Origin: Brevipalpus yothersi
Lineage: Eukaryota > Arthropoda > Arachnida > Trombidiformes > Tenuipalpidae
Direction: 5' to 3'
Assembly (NCBI GenBank): GCA_003956705.1
Contig: QZCP01000137.1
Location: 113,293-177,292, forward strand
Length of the DNA: 64,000 nucleotides
The notes under the pieces are model-generated. The model saw only the letters and a list, made by a program, of their open reading frames with translations. It was not told the DNA's origin and did not search any database. Made by a program: the position numbers and the translations under genes. This document shows positions 1-31,134 of this stretch, in pieces (within the stretch, counting starts at the first letter, position 1; every line of letters begins with the position of its first letter).

Positions 1-426
1 AAAGTGTATATATATATCAGTAAGTATGCTGGTTGAGTGAGACTGAATATGATGGAAAGATTCTTCAAAGATGAACATGATGATGGTCAGGGAACATTGA
101 AAGTGAATGGTTATTGGTGAAAAGTAGAAGGCATACAGACAGGAGAGAAGTGATATTAGGAATTGGAATAAAGGGTGAGAAGAGAGAGAGAGAGTGTGTG
201 TGTGTGTAGATGAAAAACAAGAAGAATTCACATCATCTCCATCATTCTCTACCATCATTTCCATCATTCAGTATATGTCTCTGTCATAACCATATCAGCT
301 CAACAGCTCTTTTTTTCAAGAGAAATACTTTCTTATATTGATGTATTTAGAAGTTGTATAGAATGCTGTTATCCAATAATGATAGTACATTCACTTAACA
401 CAGAGAGAATATTAACTATTACAAGT

Positions 427-430
<4 letters not shown>

Positions 431-470
<40 letters not shown>
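431..470. repeat. (GA)20 microsatellite
   Basis: Forty bases of perfect GA dinucleotide repeat, preceded by a few A/G-rich bases. Any apparent reading frame across it encodes only Arg-Glu repeats and is not a gene. Confidence 0.95.
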
Positions 471-472
<2 letters not shown>

Positions 473-1686
473 CATTTGCCTTCATTATCACATGCCTTCT
501 GGAGTATTACAATTTTTGTGACTATTTGATGCCCTGTGAATGTGTATATCCACAAATTGACTTTTCTCTATTGTACTAGTAAATTGAATTCTTTTACCTA
601 TTCAAACTAAATGATCATTTAATTGCCACTGTTGATGATGATTTCTTCCGGTGATACTATTAACAGTATAGCTCTACCACATTCACTTGTCGATTCACTT
701 ATTTATGGGAAAAGTGATTGGAAAAAATTGTCATCAATTAAGAGGCAAAAATTAGAATACCTCACAATTGTTCTCTACAATCGAATTTCTACTAGCTAAT
801 CTGAGCATGATTCTTATTGGATTCCTTCCAAGAAGAATTCCAAGGAAAGCTTGATTTGATAATGATCTTTCGAAGAGCGATAAAATTGAATAGGAAGTTG
901 AATTAGCCCTCGAATTGCTCTTAGTCTTGCCCTTTCAGCTTACATACATGTATACTTATCCTGGAAAAACCTGGACCGTTATATTTGCTCTTCGTGATGA
1001 CACATATACTGACATATGCTGATAGAACATTAAAGTTAATCTTTTGTGTATACAGATCACATCGATATAATCCTCAAGAGGGTGTTCCAGTGACTATTTT
1101 ACGGTAGGATAGGTTATAAACGCTAGATGATGATCATTCGATGATACATTGAGCTGTAGTTTTCAATTAATAATCCATTAGATTGCTAAGATCCTTGCTA
1201 GCTCGACTAATTTTTGATGACTTTTGGTGTGGGTGTTCATATTACTTTCGATCCATCCATTTAGTCATCGAAAACATCCAATTTTAGCAGATATTTATGA
1301 GTATTTACATTATTTTAGGATAGAAAAAAAATTTTTACCCCGTAAAAGCATCAAAAATCTTGAAATAACAAGATATATATACATACATGTATATATCTGT
1401 GACAGTATTATATCTGGTTTCATTCAGCACTCAATAAATTTTCTCTTTTTGAGTGATGAGCATTCGAGAGCTTCCGGTTAGAAGTTATAATGTGCCTCAC
1501 ACATGCTGTGTACATGTATCTACACTATGTATATATGTCAGGGTTGTTCCGAAGATTAATTTCCTGATGATAAAGTATATTTTGAAAGTATCACCATGAG
1601 ATGTATATATACACAGTCACACAAAAGAATCTGACCACTTGGAATTTTCCTGGGATTTATTGTTGTGGTTATCTTATAGTGGTCTA

Positions 1687-1706
1687 TGTGTGTGTGTGTG
1701 TGTGTG
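1687..1706. repeat. (TG)10 microsatellite
   Basis: Perfect TG dinucleotide repeat of 20 bases in presumed intronic sequence. Confidence 0.9.
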
Positions 1707-2119
1707 ATAATGTTGAAAAGAAGAACATTTCTTCCACTCTTGAGGCTGAAACTACTTTCATTAATTTCATATATAGATATACCCAACTTCTCAACTCTTT
1801 TACATGTCTTCTTGTTCTTTCCGCTGGGATAACCGAAAGTGACTGATGAACTTTCCCCAGGATGTGGATGCTCTCCACTTCCTGGAGATACTCTCACTAG
1901 ATTCTGGGTATAGTCAATCTTGAACACTATCCTGAACTTCATCAGTAGAAAAGCTTCCAGGGGAAACTTGAGAGAATCCATGTCAATTTATGGAGATGAG
2001 ACAACTAATCACCACCGAAAAGCAACACATTCAATTCCTTCGGGAATATCATATGTATTCTTAAAACAAATATGAATATCTATTTACAATAATTTGTTTT
2101 TTTGACTCCTTCTACACAG

Positions 2120-20984
<18,865 letters not shown>

Positions 20985-21424
20985 CAAGTATCATGCTTAG
21001 GTCTTAATTTTGCAATTTATTCCTCCCCAATCGTTATGCCACTTTTTTCAAATTGCATTCTCTCAACTCAGTGCCATTTTTCAATCATTTTCTGTTATAT
21101 CTCTTGCCTCTTCTATCCCACTCACAATCGAAGATTACTCATTGACACCAGATGACTGATGATATGTGTACTGATGACCGAAAGTTGTTCTCTCTTTTTC
21201 TCTCTCTCTTTTTTTCTAAATAATTACAACTATGATTATGAAAAAAAAATTATTTAGATTTATAATCATAAATTATCACTACCAATACACTGATTTAAAA
21301 ATTTAAGATATTAAAATTTTATTCAAATCAATTTAACTGCCTATTCCATGCTCGAAAAATTCCAAAACCGTAACTCTCATCAGCCTCTCCCACTACATAG
21401 ACGGTCGAGGGCGCTTCTCAATTC
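20985..21424. other. KCNQ 3' flank and upstream region of the U1 gene
   Basis: AT-rich DNA after the KCNQ stop codon. No canonical AATAAA directly after the gene was seen. The last 60 bases or so before 21425 become GC-richer and should contain the snRNA proximal sequence element of the U1 gene, but I cannot pin a motif. Confidence 0.5.
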
Positions 21425-21590
21425 ATACTTACCTGGCTCCGAGAACCCCGTGATCATGAAGGCGGGGACTCCGGGTCGAGGCTCCACCATTGCACACCCG
21501 GTGGCAGCTGAAGCCCGCCACTAATTCAAAACGAATTAGATGGGGAGTGAAATTTTTGGTAGCGGGGAGTTCGCGTACGCGCGGCTCCCC
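21425..21590 (+). ncRNA. U1 spliceosomal snRNA
   Basis: Complete U1 snRNA, about 166 nt, the RNA that recognises 5' splice sites in pre-mRNA. The 5' end ATACTTACCTGG is complementary to the splice-donor consensus. Stem-loop I carries GATCATGAAGG, matching the U1-70K binding loop. Stem-loop II carries CCATTGCACA, the U1A binding loop. Stem III is CTAATTC/GAATTAG, with AAAAC between the arms. The Sm site AATTTTTGG is at about 21551-21559, followed by the 3' stem GGGGAG/CTCCCC. Every expected element is intact, so a functional gene is likely. It is transcribed toward the 3' end of the UBR1 homolog. The introns predicted here mostly begin GTAAGT, GTGAGT or GTATGT, consistent with its 5' end. Confidence 0.95.
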
Positions 21591-22062
21591 ATCACTAATT
21601 AATTAAAATAATAGAAGCATCTCTCTAAATTGATTTGTCGGAGGATTTGGGAGATTTAGGTGGCAAGAAGTGGCCTCGCTAAGTTTCCGAACTATTCGTG
21701 TGAATTGTCGGTAGGTGTCGGCGGAGGACTTACGGTTTTGGACATTGTTTGGATCTGGGATGAGTTGAGTGATCAGTGATCGATTGTCGATCGATGTTGA
21801 TTGATTGTGTTGATGATTGGGTTTGAGGAAATAAAAGGAGACATGAAATGGACTAGACGGAAATATTGTTATTGTTATTTATTATTATTATTATTATTAT
21901 TTATTTTTTTTTACTTCAATTTTTCTTTCGAGTAAAATAAACAAATTTGATGTGTATGTGTGTAGTCTCAGCAAAATTAAGAATCATTTCTATTTGGTGT
22001 CATGCTGTGCACTTTATTCAGTTCTCCATTCAATTCTTTTTTGTTTCGATTAAATCATTTTC
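21591..22062. other. Intergenic region between U1 and the UBR1 3' end
   Basis: Immediately after U1 an A-rich stretch (about 21596-21620) could hold the snRNA 3' box. A moderately GC-richer 200 bases (about 21630-21830) has no recognisable gene. A TTA/TTG-rich low-complexity run covers about 21864-21912. The minus-strand complement of TTTATT at 22013-22018 gives an AATAAA suited to the UBR1 transcript. Confidence 0.5.
22013..22018 (-). promoter_or_regulatory. Polyadenylation signal AATAAA of the UBR1 homolog
   Basis: Read on the minus strand this hexamer is AATAAA, 45 bases past the UBR1 stop codon, the normal position for a poly(A) signal. Confidence 0.6.
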
Positions 22063-25000
22063 TCACAAGAGAACCCAATTAACGGTTGCCATATTGCTGT
22101 GTAATTCGAGAGAGTGGGCAACTTGCTCCGGTATCCCATGTCTTAGCCACAATCTGTGTAGCTCTTTGTAGGAAGATTCACAAAGAGTGAGAGGATTTCC
22201 CCTAAAAAGTCCTTGATCTGTCTCTCCGTACTCATCAATATAAGGCGGAGGCATGTAGCAGCCTAGAAGGAGACAAAAAAAAAGGAAAGTAGCATCATTA
22301 GTTTGAATGTCTCATCACTTGTGAGGGCAACCATTTAAACATATACAAAGAATAGACCTCACCTTTCGATCGACCTGCTAGTAGAAGTATTTTACAATCG
22401 CGTATTCGAAGAAAGATGCCCACACCAGCACCACAATCGTGGGCATGGCATGTGCATGCACCTACCAGTGTATTTTCCACGTCAACTTGGCAACAATAAC
22501 TCTGAGAACATAAAATAGTGCCACAGACAAGGCACATGGTTGGTGTCCGCGCATCATCCCCATCAGACTTGGGACATGTAAACTGAGACACACTGTTAAT
22601 CAATTCACTATAGTCTTTAGGTAAACTGATCAGCTGATTTACTGTATGGGGCTGTGTAATTAGAGGATTAGAGACAACAGTTTGCTGGACATCCAACTGT
22701 TGTCGTTGCTGCTGCTGAGATGTGAACGATGCATCAAGGGGAGAAGAGGATGAAGTTGATGATAAATTTGATAATTCCATGGCTCTTGATTTGATATCAG
22801 GATGCTTGCACCACATCTCCACCAGATTCCAGGGAAATTGAGGATATTTGAAGAATGAGGAGAGCTTCGAGGGAAGCCCTAGATAATCACATAGAAGAGC
22901 AAATTCGATTTCCGGGCAAGGGAAAGACTGAGATTCACCTTCTTTTAAACGACCAGGAGGTGTAACACCAGTTAAGAAATGGAAAAACACCGCTGAGCAT
23001 CGAAAGAATGGCAAGAGTTTGACTTTTAAAATTTTTAGGAGTTGCTGGGAGCGTAACTTGTCATAAACTTGAGAGTTTTCCAGCTCTCTAGAGCTATTAA
23101 GATTGGTGAGTGACGATTCTAGAACTTTTGTATAAAATTGATCGACAAAACGGAGCTCAGACTCATCCTCTTCGTCATTGAAAGTATCAACTTCCATTAA
23201 ATCGCTGTCTGGAGAAGTTAGATTCTTGTTCGTGAGAATTATCTGAGAAAGAAGAAAACGTGAGAAAAAGTTAATGATCATCTTCGATGAAAGGATGAAG
23301 AAGCATGGAATGAAAAACTAACTTGAATGCAGTGGAAGATTGTGATAAGAGTTATGAAATGAAGATCAGATGAACTGCCATTGGGAACGATTGGGATCAT
23401 ATTAGATGGCAAATCTTCTGAGAGAGACTTTAGAGTTAGAGCTGGGCTTGTGAGAACCAAAATGAGTAGAAGACTGAACGCATCCACATCTAGGCAGCTT
23501 CGATTCATTCCATAATGTTCCGAAATAAGAAGATACTTGAGCAAACTAATGCAGTATGATCGAATTTTCATACAATCATCACCAAAAGACAAAACTCCCA
23601 CATATCTGACTAGAGCTTGGAGACAATTGTATCTTCGTGACGAAAGATCTCCAAATATTGACTTGCCTTCATCTCTCAACACTCTTTCGATAGCGTGAAT
23701 GGTAAAAGCAGCTGATCTATAAGCAAATATTGGAGGGCTAGATCCACTTTTATCGGCACGAGGGACATAAATCTAAGAAAACGCAGGAGAAAAATTTAGG
23801 AATAAATAAAAACTAAAAAATTCTCGTAACGAGTAAACTTACTTCGCTTATAGATCTAGTAAGGTTTTTCATCATCTCTTTTGTTTCATCAGAAAACTTT
23901 TCAGCCAATTCTTTGGAAAAAGTTACAATATCTATCGGCTCTTGCGAGTTACCAAAAGGAGGTCGAACTTTAACTCTTCGCTCTTTTGAGAAATTTTTGT
24001 CTAGATAAAAATAGAGAGGAAGGTTAATTTCGATTCTGATTCAAGATGAAGTGGAGAATATAAAAGCTACATACCGATAATAGACTTGTCATCATTATTG
24101 GTATTAAAATCAGCTTCACAGATTTGTTTAAGATTTGATATCCAAATTTCGAAATCAAATTCAGTAGTATATTGCTCAGGATCTAGATCCCGATAGAGAG
24201 ACGGGGGTATCAAGGGTATCACAGCGTTACTGAGGCATTCACAAAGTGGGCATAAAAATTCATTTTTATCGACATCAAAGCTAATGTGTCGTCCATAACG
24301 TAAAGGTCTTCTACGTTCTTTGTTGAGAACAGCTTCGAAAAATTTTGTCCAGCACTCACTGTGCATCACATGCCCACAAGTGCTCACATGACAACCGAAG
24401 CTCAAATCACTAGGAACTAGAGGAATTTCAGAATTATCTTCTCTCCGATCTTTTCGACAACGATCTTTAGATAAAACGGTTGAACCTTGTACAAATGCAG
24501 CCAAGACCATACAATTAGCATTCATTTCGGTCGCTTGCTCTTCGCGGCAAAGGATACAGATATGAAACTCGTTGCTAATATCCTTACAACGTTGATTAGG
24601 TCCAACCGCACAAGGCTCGGAAGATCTTGTGTTATCATCGGAGCTACTCAGGTCCATCATCGATCCTGCACCAGTATAGCCTAAATCTCTTGGATCTCTT
24701 GTGCTGATTTCATACCACTCAAAGTTGTCTTGGATAAAGTTCGTCTGGCGCTCCTTCATTTGAGCTAAAATGCGAGCTTTCCGCTGAGCAATGAGTTTAG
24801 CTTTATCAGAGTCCTTCTTGCTACTCTTTTCATCACTTGATTGATCAACAAGTCCAATTGTTGAAGTACCTGGCAATAGATTTCCTCTTAATTTAGCAAC
24901 CTCATTGAATTGTTTCAAAGTCCAAGTAAGCAGATCTCGGTGTGAACCGATTCTCGAACAGTTCATGCATGCTTTCAAGTTGTAGAGAAGCCCATCAGAG

Positions 25001-28000
25001 GTGGCTAGATCGAAGAACTTGAAGTTCTGAGGATTGGATCCTCTATTGAGGACTTTAATCTCTTCGTGAAGAGCAACACCAATGAGATGGAGTACTTTTT
25101 CGAATTGAGTTTCCGAAAAAGAGAGAGAATTTGGATTGCATGTTCGCTTCAGTACCAAATTAACTATACGTAGAAATATTTCACTCTGAAGGATTTGTAC
25201 AATGGATCCAAAATAGCGCGTAAAATCTGGCGGCACTGGAGGTGGACAGCATATGAGTTTCTCTTTTAAGCTACGTCTCCTCTTAATTTGAACTTCCTCG
25301 GCCGTACTTTGATCTTGACGAGTATAATGGTAAAAGAATGGATTGAATTGTGTGTAAAATTCGTCTTTCAATTCATATTTGCCACCGGGCTGATCTGGTG
25401 AGGGTCTCTTGAAATCAGCGACTTCTTGAATTAATTTTTCGATTATGACCTCATCAGAAATTTCCTTGGGTAAACATTTGAGTAGATCACTGTGAGTCAT
25501 TGAGTCTGTACATAGCCAGTGGATTATTTCTCGCTTCATTCGATCTTCAAAAGATACTTGTCCAATACCTAGTACAAAACGTTCACTAATAATCACTAAG
25601 AGTAGATTGAAAAATTCTTCTACTAATTGCACTGTCTGTCGTAGATGATCTTCCTCCGGTTTACGATGACGGCTATCATACTTATCACCAGCCCAATAGA
25701 GGAGACCAAACTTGTGTAGTAGTTGGATAAGAAAAACATTTGGCTCAATTGATGCTGCAGCATATTGAAGCATCATAATGTCTCTGTCATACATTTCATC
25801 ACGTAACCTTGCGTTATGATAAAAGTAAACTTGATTAACTAGAGAGTAACCATTTCTTCGCCACATTCCAGCCCGAAATTGAGCGACTAGCACAAGAGTT
25901 CGAAGAGGCAATTCCATGAGAACCTCTGGTGGAAGGCAATCTTGCAAAAATTCCGAACTGGGATGAAGCATAGAGGATGTGTTGACATCTTGAACAGCAG
26001 CGTGAAGAAGTAAGCCAGCAACAAGCCTTGATAAGGGTAGATGAACGGTTACAGCTGAAGATGATACATCATACTGGATACACTGTGCCTGATGACCATA
26101 AAGGGATTGTTCCTCATAGGTTAGAGTGCCCAATCTTTCGTCCAATTGTTTAAGAGCATGATTGAGAGCTTTATATAGAACTTGCTGATCTGAGCCACAC
26201 CACTCGATAACCAATGAGAGAACTGGAGCCAGCTTGAGTTGTAAGTTGATTCCAGTTTCCCATTCAGCTTCGAACTCTACATGAGCTCCAATCTGACGAA
26301 CAACACTATCCATACCTTGCATACAGGCAAGAAGTTGGATCAACTTTCGGAAACCATTGAGAAAACTTGCACGCAATTGAAGTGTCCAAGAAGTAGGCTT
26401 TATCGCCAATAAATACTTCAAATCGTGCAATATGAATTGAACTCTTTTGAATGTGTTGATAGTATTGTGATTCCGCTCGAACTGCAATTTTCCAGTATTT
26501 GGACTGAGATGACTTGTACATTCGTTATAAAAAGTAGATATGAGTTTAAAGAAAGCTTCATCCTCTGCGATCAAGGTGTGAGACAGACTTGGCACAGTGA
26601 AAATTTGAACAGCTAAACTGGCGATCGAGACAGAGTGTTCATGGTCATCCTTGATGAAATCTTCCAGAAGACCTGAATAAATGCGGGTAAATGTTTTGGC
26701 GAAAGCTTTTTTGCTCTCAGTATTCATCAGAAGTCCTATGATGAAAATTTGATGCCATGCATTTCGTGCTGTTTTCCATAATTTCACATCAGCTCGCATT
26801 ATTCCCTCCAGAAGAGAAGCTGAGTTGCGAGAGTCTGGGTAATGCGGCTCCATCATTATAGAAGCGAAAATGCTTTTAAAGCCTTCACAGTAAGATACCA
26901 ATTGCTGTAGCCAAGACAATAACCTCATAGCGAATGCCTGATGAGCAATGACATTGGTTCGCAGAACATCACATTTGAGAGGCTTAGTACCTTGTCGGCC
27001 TGTAATTTTTTCGATCATCTGTTTGACTTGCGAGCAAGCATCAAAAGTAGAACATTTCACTATACTTCGACCCTCATGATCAATTGTAGTAGCATATTCA
27101 ACTGCTTCTTTTGTTGTACATTCTATAGCTCTACTAAGAGTTTGTATCACCTGTTCATATGTGTGTATTTCATCGTTAGACAACATTGTCACATAATCTT
27201 CGGCTGCAGCATCAAAATTAACAGCCTCACTTTTAGCCTGTAAATCATCTGGCAAAGTGGTTGGACTTGTCCAATCCAGCATCTCAAAACAGTATCGAAC
27301 AATTATACGAATCATAAACTCAGCTCGATCAGCTAAGTCTTCAGGTAATCGTTTACGAGGATCTTCATCTCTTGCACCCTGATAATGAGTGAACGGAAAG
27401 GAGGAAGAAAAAAATAATGATGATGATGATGATAATAATTTTGACGGAGTCAAATCCATATTGGAAGAGGAGGTAGAGAAAGGGTATAATAGAAAAATGA
27501 GAATCATTCGATATATATACCTCTTCGCACCCTTTGATATGGAGATCACAGAATATGTTAGATCGCCAAGCTTCAGGATCACCGCAATCGCAGTAGCCGG
27601 ATCCACAGCTGGTTGACATTCGATACTTATGATTTTGATGGGCACTAGAAGGAGAGAGAGAGAGAGAAAGAGAAAAAAGGAAGAGAAAAAGAGGTGAGAA
27701 AGAATGAAGGATTTTCATAATGATGAGTACGCTATAAAAATGGTAAATATTGTACACATGTATACATGATGATGATTATCAAAATAATTCGAATGGTCGA
27801 AATAAACACATGATTTTTGCAAGGGAGCAAATGGAAGAAGAGAGCATAGGAGAAGGGGATATAGTGAAGATGAGAATGTCGATCCTTCGTTTTTTGGCTG
27901 GACGTTTATCATACATTCTTTAGAGAAATAAGGAAAGTAGAAAGGACAGAAGGAAGAGGAATTTAAATAGATGATAAAAATAAGCTTTCGACATTTTCGG

Positions 28001-28617
28001 TCATCACTCAGAGACTTTCCAGTCGAGAGCATAAGAGACAATTCTAGACTGAGGTATTCGAAAGTGTTTACAGTTTTATAGTCAAATTAGGAGAAGATAT
28101 TTTCAATCTTCTTGATTATCACTCAGTTATCACTCAAGTTATTAATTAATTAATCAATTGATCACCTTCTTTTGAAACAGTCCACACACACAACGCAAGT
28201 GCTGTCCAGGCTACAATCTCTGCATGAGTAAACAGGCTCGCCATTTTTGAACAATTTACCACACAACGATGGATCCTTATCGGTTTGCTTTAGATTTTCG
28301 AACAATTTTTTCGGCTCACCATCACGGGCTATGAACAGCTCAAGGGGTAGAAATAAATTTTCTCGTGCCAATTCTTCATCATACGTTATATTAAGACAAT
28401 CACATCCCCTCTTGGGACTATATATACGGGGAACCACTTCGGCCCAATAGCTGCGAATCGTTCTCGAGTCCAATGTACCTTGTACGAACATTGTCGTCCA
28501 TTTTTGATAATCCAGATCATCTTCAACAAATTGAGAATCACTTTCCTCCGTAGGCGGCTTGGGAGGTAGGACCATTGCTGGAGAGGTTAATGAATACGGC
28601 TTATACCTACCCCGCAC
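22063..28617 (-). CDS. UBR1: UBR1/UBR2-type E3 ubiquitin ligase (N-recognin), 7 exons
   Basis: RING-type E3 ligase of the N-degron pathway, which binds destabilising N-terminal residues and ubiquitinates the substrate with a UBC2/RAD6-type E2 in cytosol and nucleus. Exons in transcript order: 28617-28166, 27644-27521, 27378-24075, 24000-23843, 23772-23323, 23242-22363, 22262-22063. Frames join exactly to about 1855 aa, close to the family size. The UBR box zinc fold is split by the first intron (CRDC...CVVC then GSGYCDCGDPEAW). A ClpS-like N-domain follows (NDEIHTYEQVIQTL). The RING motifs are CILCREEQ, CGHVMHSECW and LCPLC, and the C-terminal cap domain ends with DEYGETDQGL. A Ser- and Gln-rich insert (SQQQQRQQ) interrupts the cap region. 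Whether it is closer to UBR1 or UBR2 cannot be told here. Start at 28617; an in-frame Met 14 codons later is possible. Confidence 0.95.
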
Positions 28618-29475
28618 TGGTATATATCTATCTATATATATACCTCTGGTATTTGGTATATATAGATGAATCGATGATTAATCACGTACACACACACACA
28701 TATACACTAATGAATCACAAAATTAATTTATTATTTTTTTTAATTGTTTTTTTTACTCTTCTCTCTTTAAAAAAAATGAAAGGTGAAGATTTTTGCTATC
28801 TGTCTCACTTCTTCTATAGACATGAGATGCGTTTCATCAAAAAAAATGCAAACCAAACCAAAACAGAAGCAAAAACAAACACTTCCAATGGCACACAACA
28901 GATGACGACTGTAGGCTGTCCAGATGTTTGCCTTGAAAGTGGCGACCTCAATATAGTGTTCAGCTGTGTGTAGGCTGTATAGTTTGACTTGTTAGGTCGC
29001 CTAGTTTTGATATCAGCGCCTCTTTTGGGGGTTAGGTAGTGGCATCTAGTGATGAGAGTTTTTTGGTTCAACGAAAATGCTTCTCACATGTTTCACGAAC
29101 TTGTGCAGTAGGAACAGTATTCATTGAATGTTCACCGGGTGATATGATGTAATCAGAATATCTGGATGATTAGATTAAATTCAGAATTCTTATGATAATT
29201 TGTGGGTCTGACTGTCTTTGATTATCTTTTGGTGTAATCTTTTTCTTTGCGACATTTTTTTTTCATGAGTTTTGCTTCAAAAGTATTCGCTAGCTGTCAT
29301 TTGAACTGAAGTTATCGAGTGTGCAGTGTACATTGAGCAACGTGAGAAAAATTGTGAGTCGTTATTGTGGGAGGTTAAATTTGATTTTAATTATTATTAC
29401 ATTCTTTTCTTGTTTGACAGTTATTAAGAAAATTGCGTAGCTTTTACGGGTACATAAATAATTATACTTATCGGT
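28618..29475. promoter_or_regulatory. Divergent upstream region between UBR1 (-) and cystathionine gamma-lyase (+)
   Basis: About 860 bases separate the two divergent start codons. It contains AT-rich runs (28720-28790) and a relatively GC-richer block at about 28900-29060. No defined promoter element is recognisable, and the role as shared promoter/5' UTR is inferred from gene orientation only. Confidence 0.45.
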
Positions 29476-30998
29476 ATGATGAACGGTCTCGATGAACATA
29501 TTGCTGATTTGCATATAGCCACTCGTCTGGTGCATATTGGCCAAAATCCACTTCAATGGACTGATCGTGAAGTTATTCCACCCATTGTTTGTTCGACCAC
29601 ATATCAACAGCCTAGTCCGGGTAAACCTGTGGTAAGTTGATGATAATTTTGTCTGTGAATATTCCCACTGGATCTAAAATTGTTAATTCAATTTCTTTCT
29701 TCTCATAATCGAACCGAAATTCTTAGAGTCATGACTATTCTCGTGGTGGAAATCCGACAAGAAGCTGTCTCGAGAAGTGTCTAGCATCTCTCGATAATGC
29801 AAAATTCGGTAATTATAACGTAATCTATTTGCAAATAGTTGGAATCATTCCATGTCTCTGCCATTAGTGGTAATCAATGCTCTCTCTCTCTCGCATCAGC
29901 ACATTGTTTCAGCTCTGGACTTGCAGCCTTAAATACAGTCACCTATCTACTTCGTTCTGGTGATCATATCATTTGTGGTCAGGAAGTTTATGGTGGTACA
30001 TTGCGACTGTTCACTCGTGCAGCATCATTGATGGGTATAAAAACATCATTTGTAGACACACGAGATGTGAAAAACGTCAAGGAGGCTTTGAAACCGGAGA
30101 CAAGGTTAATTTGGATAGAAACGCCCTCCAATCCAACCCTACAATTGGCTGATATACGAGCGATAGCCGATCTTATTGAGCAAGAGAAACGAGATCCGAA
30201 AATTCTTCTTGCTATTGATAACACTTTCATGACACCAATTTTCCAGAAACCTTTGGACCTAGGGGCTGATTTGGTGGTGTATTCCTTGACAAAATACATG
30301 AATGGCCATTCAGATCTCACTATGGGAGCAATTGTTACGAACAATGAAGAGATAGCTAAAAAGATTGCATTCTTCCAAATGTGTAAGTTATCAAGCTGGA
30401 TTGATGAGAATTTTTGCACTTATCTCACGAATCAATATACAAGTACATGATATGTACACTCTTTTTGAACTGACAACTTTTCTCTTTACTTTAAAAAGCT
30501 CTTGGTGCAACTCCTTCAGCTTTCGATTGCTTTTTGGCTAATCGTGGACTGAAAACTCTCCATTTAAGAATGGAAAGACATCAAGAAAGTGCCCTCAAAG
30601 TAGCCCAATTCTTGGAAGCTCATCCAAAGGTCAACAAAGTTTACCATCCTGGACTCAAGTCTCATGCTCAGTATGAGCTTGGCAAAAGACAAACAACTGG
30701 ATCCACAGGAATGTTATCATTCGATTTGAAAGGTTCAGGAGATCAAGCGTCCGAGTTTCTGAAGAATTTAAGAGTATTTGCTTTGGCTGAAAGTTTAGGT
30801 GGTGTTGAGTCACTTGCTGAAATTCCGTCCATAATGACTCATGCTTCCATACCTCTCGAGGAAAGATTGAAACTTGGAATCACAGATACATTGATCAGAT
30901 TGTCAGTCGGTGTAGAGCATGTTGATGATCTGATTGCTGATCTTGAGCAAGCTTTCAGGAAAGTTTTCTTTGTCAAATGTAATAATAGCACTAATTGA
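29476..30998 (+). CDS. CTH: Cystathionine gamma-lyase, 4 exons
   Basis: PLP enzyme of the Cys/Met-metabolism fold that cleaves cystathionine to cysteine, 2-oxobutyrate and ammonia, the last step of reverse transsulfuration; also an H2S source. Exons: 29476-29631, 29727-29808, 29900-30382, 30499-30998, giving 406 aa, matching the usual roughly 400. The PLP lysine lies in SLTKYMNGHSD. Other family signatures are YSRGGNPTR, SSGLAAL, VYGGT, WIETPSNPT, AIDNTF and AESLGGVESLAE. Exon 3 was placed at 29900 because that acceptor keeps frame and restores exact family spacing. The first codons read ATG ATG, so either Met could start. Ends tail-to-tail with IFT172, with an AATAAA at 31062. Confidence 0.95.
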
Positions 30999-31061
30999 TG
31001 AATAGGGGAAAGTAATCAAATAGATTCAACTGAAGATTCATAATTCAAATTTATGAGTGCC

Positions 31062-31067
31062 AATAAA
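31062..31067 (+). promoter_or_regulatory. Polyadenylation signal AATAAA of cystathionine gamma-lyase
   Basis: Canonical hexamer 63 bases past the stop codon, before the convergent IFT172 gene's stop codon at 31135. Confidence 0.65.
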
Positions 31068-31134
31068 TTTTGATATTTGTTTAAATATGATTGATTGGGA
31101 TCACTGCCTCCTGATTCAAATCAATCTTGAGTTT

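Larger units (their letters stand above)
1..2119. other. Non-coding upstream/intronic DNA of the KCNQ gene
   Basis: No exon with KCNQ-like N-terminal sequence could be recognised here, so this is probably intron. It holds short microsatellites: (AG)n/(TG)n at 181-207, (GA)20 at 431-470 and (TG)10 at 1687-1706. The first recognised KCNQ exon begins right after a TCTACACAG acceptor at 2119. Confidence 0.6.

Noticed and set aside
29839..29899. Extending the CTH exon 3 upstream to an in-frame Met at 29839
   Set aside because: It reads through the TC-rich polypyrimidine tract and breaks the join to exon 2; starting at 29900 restores family spacing.
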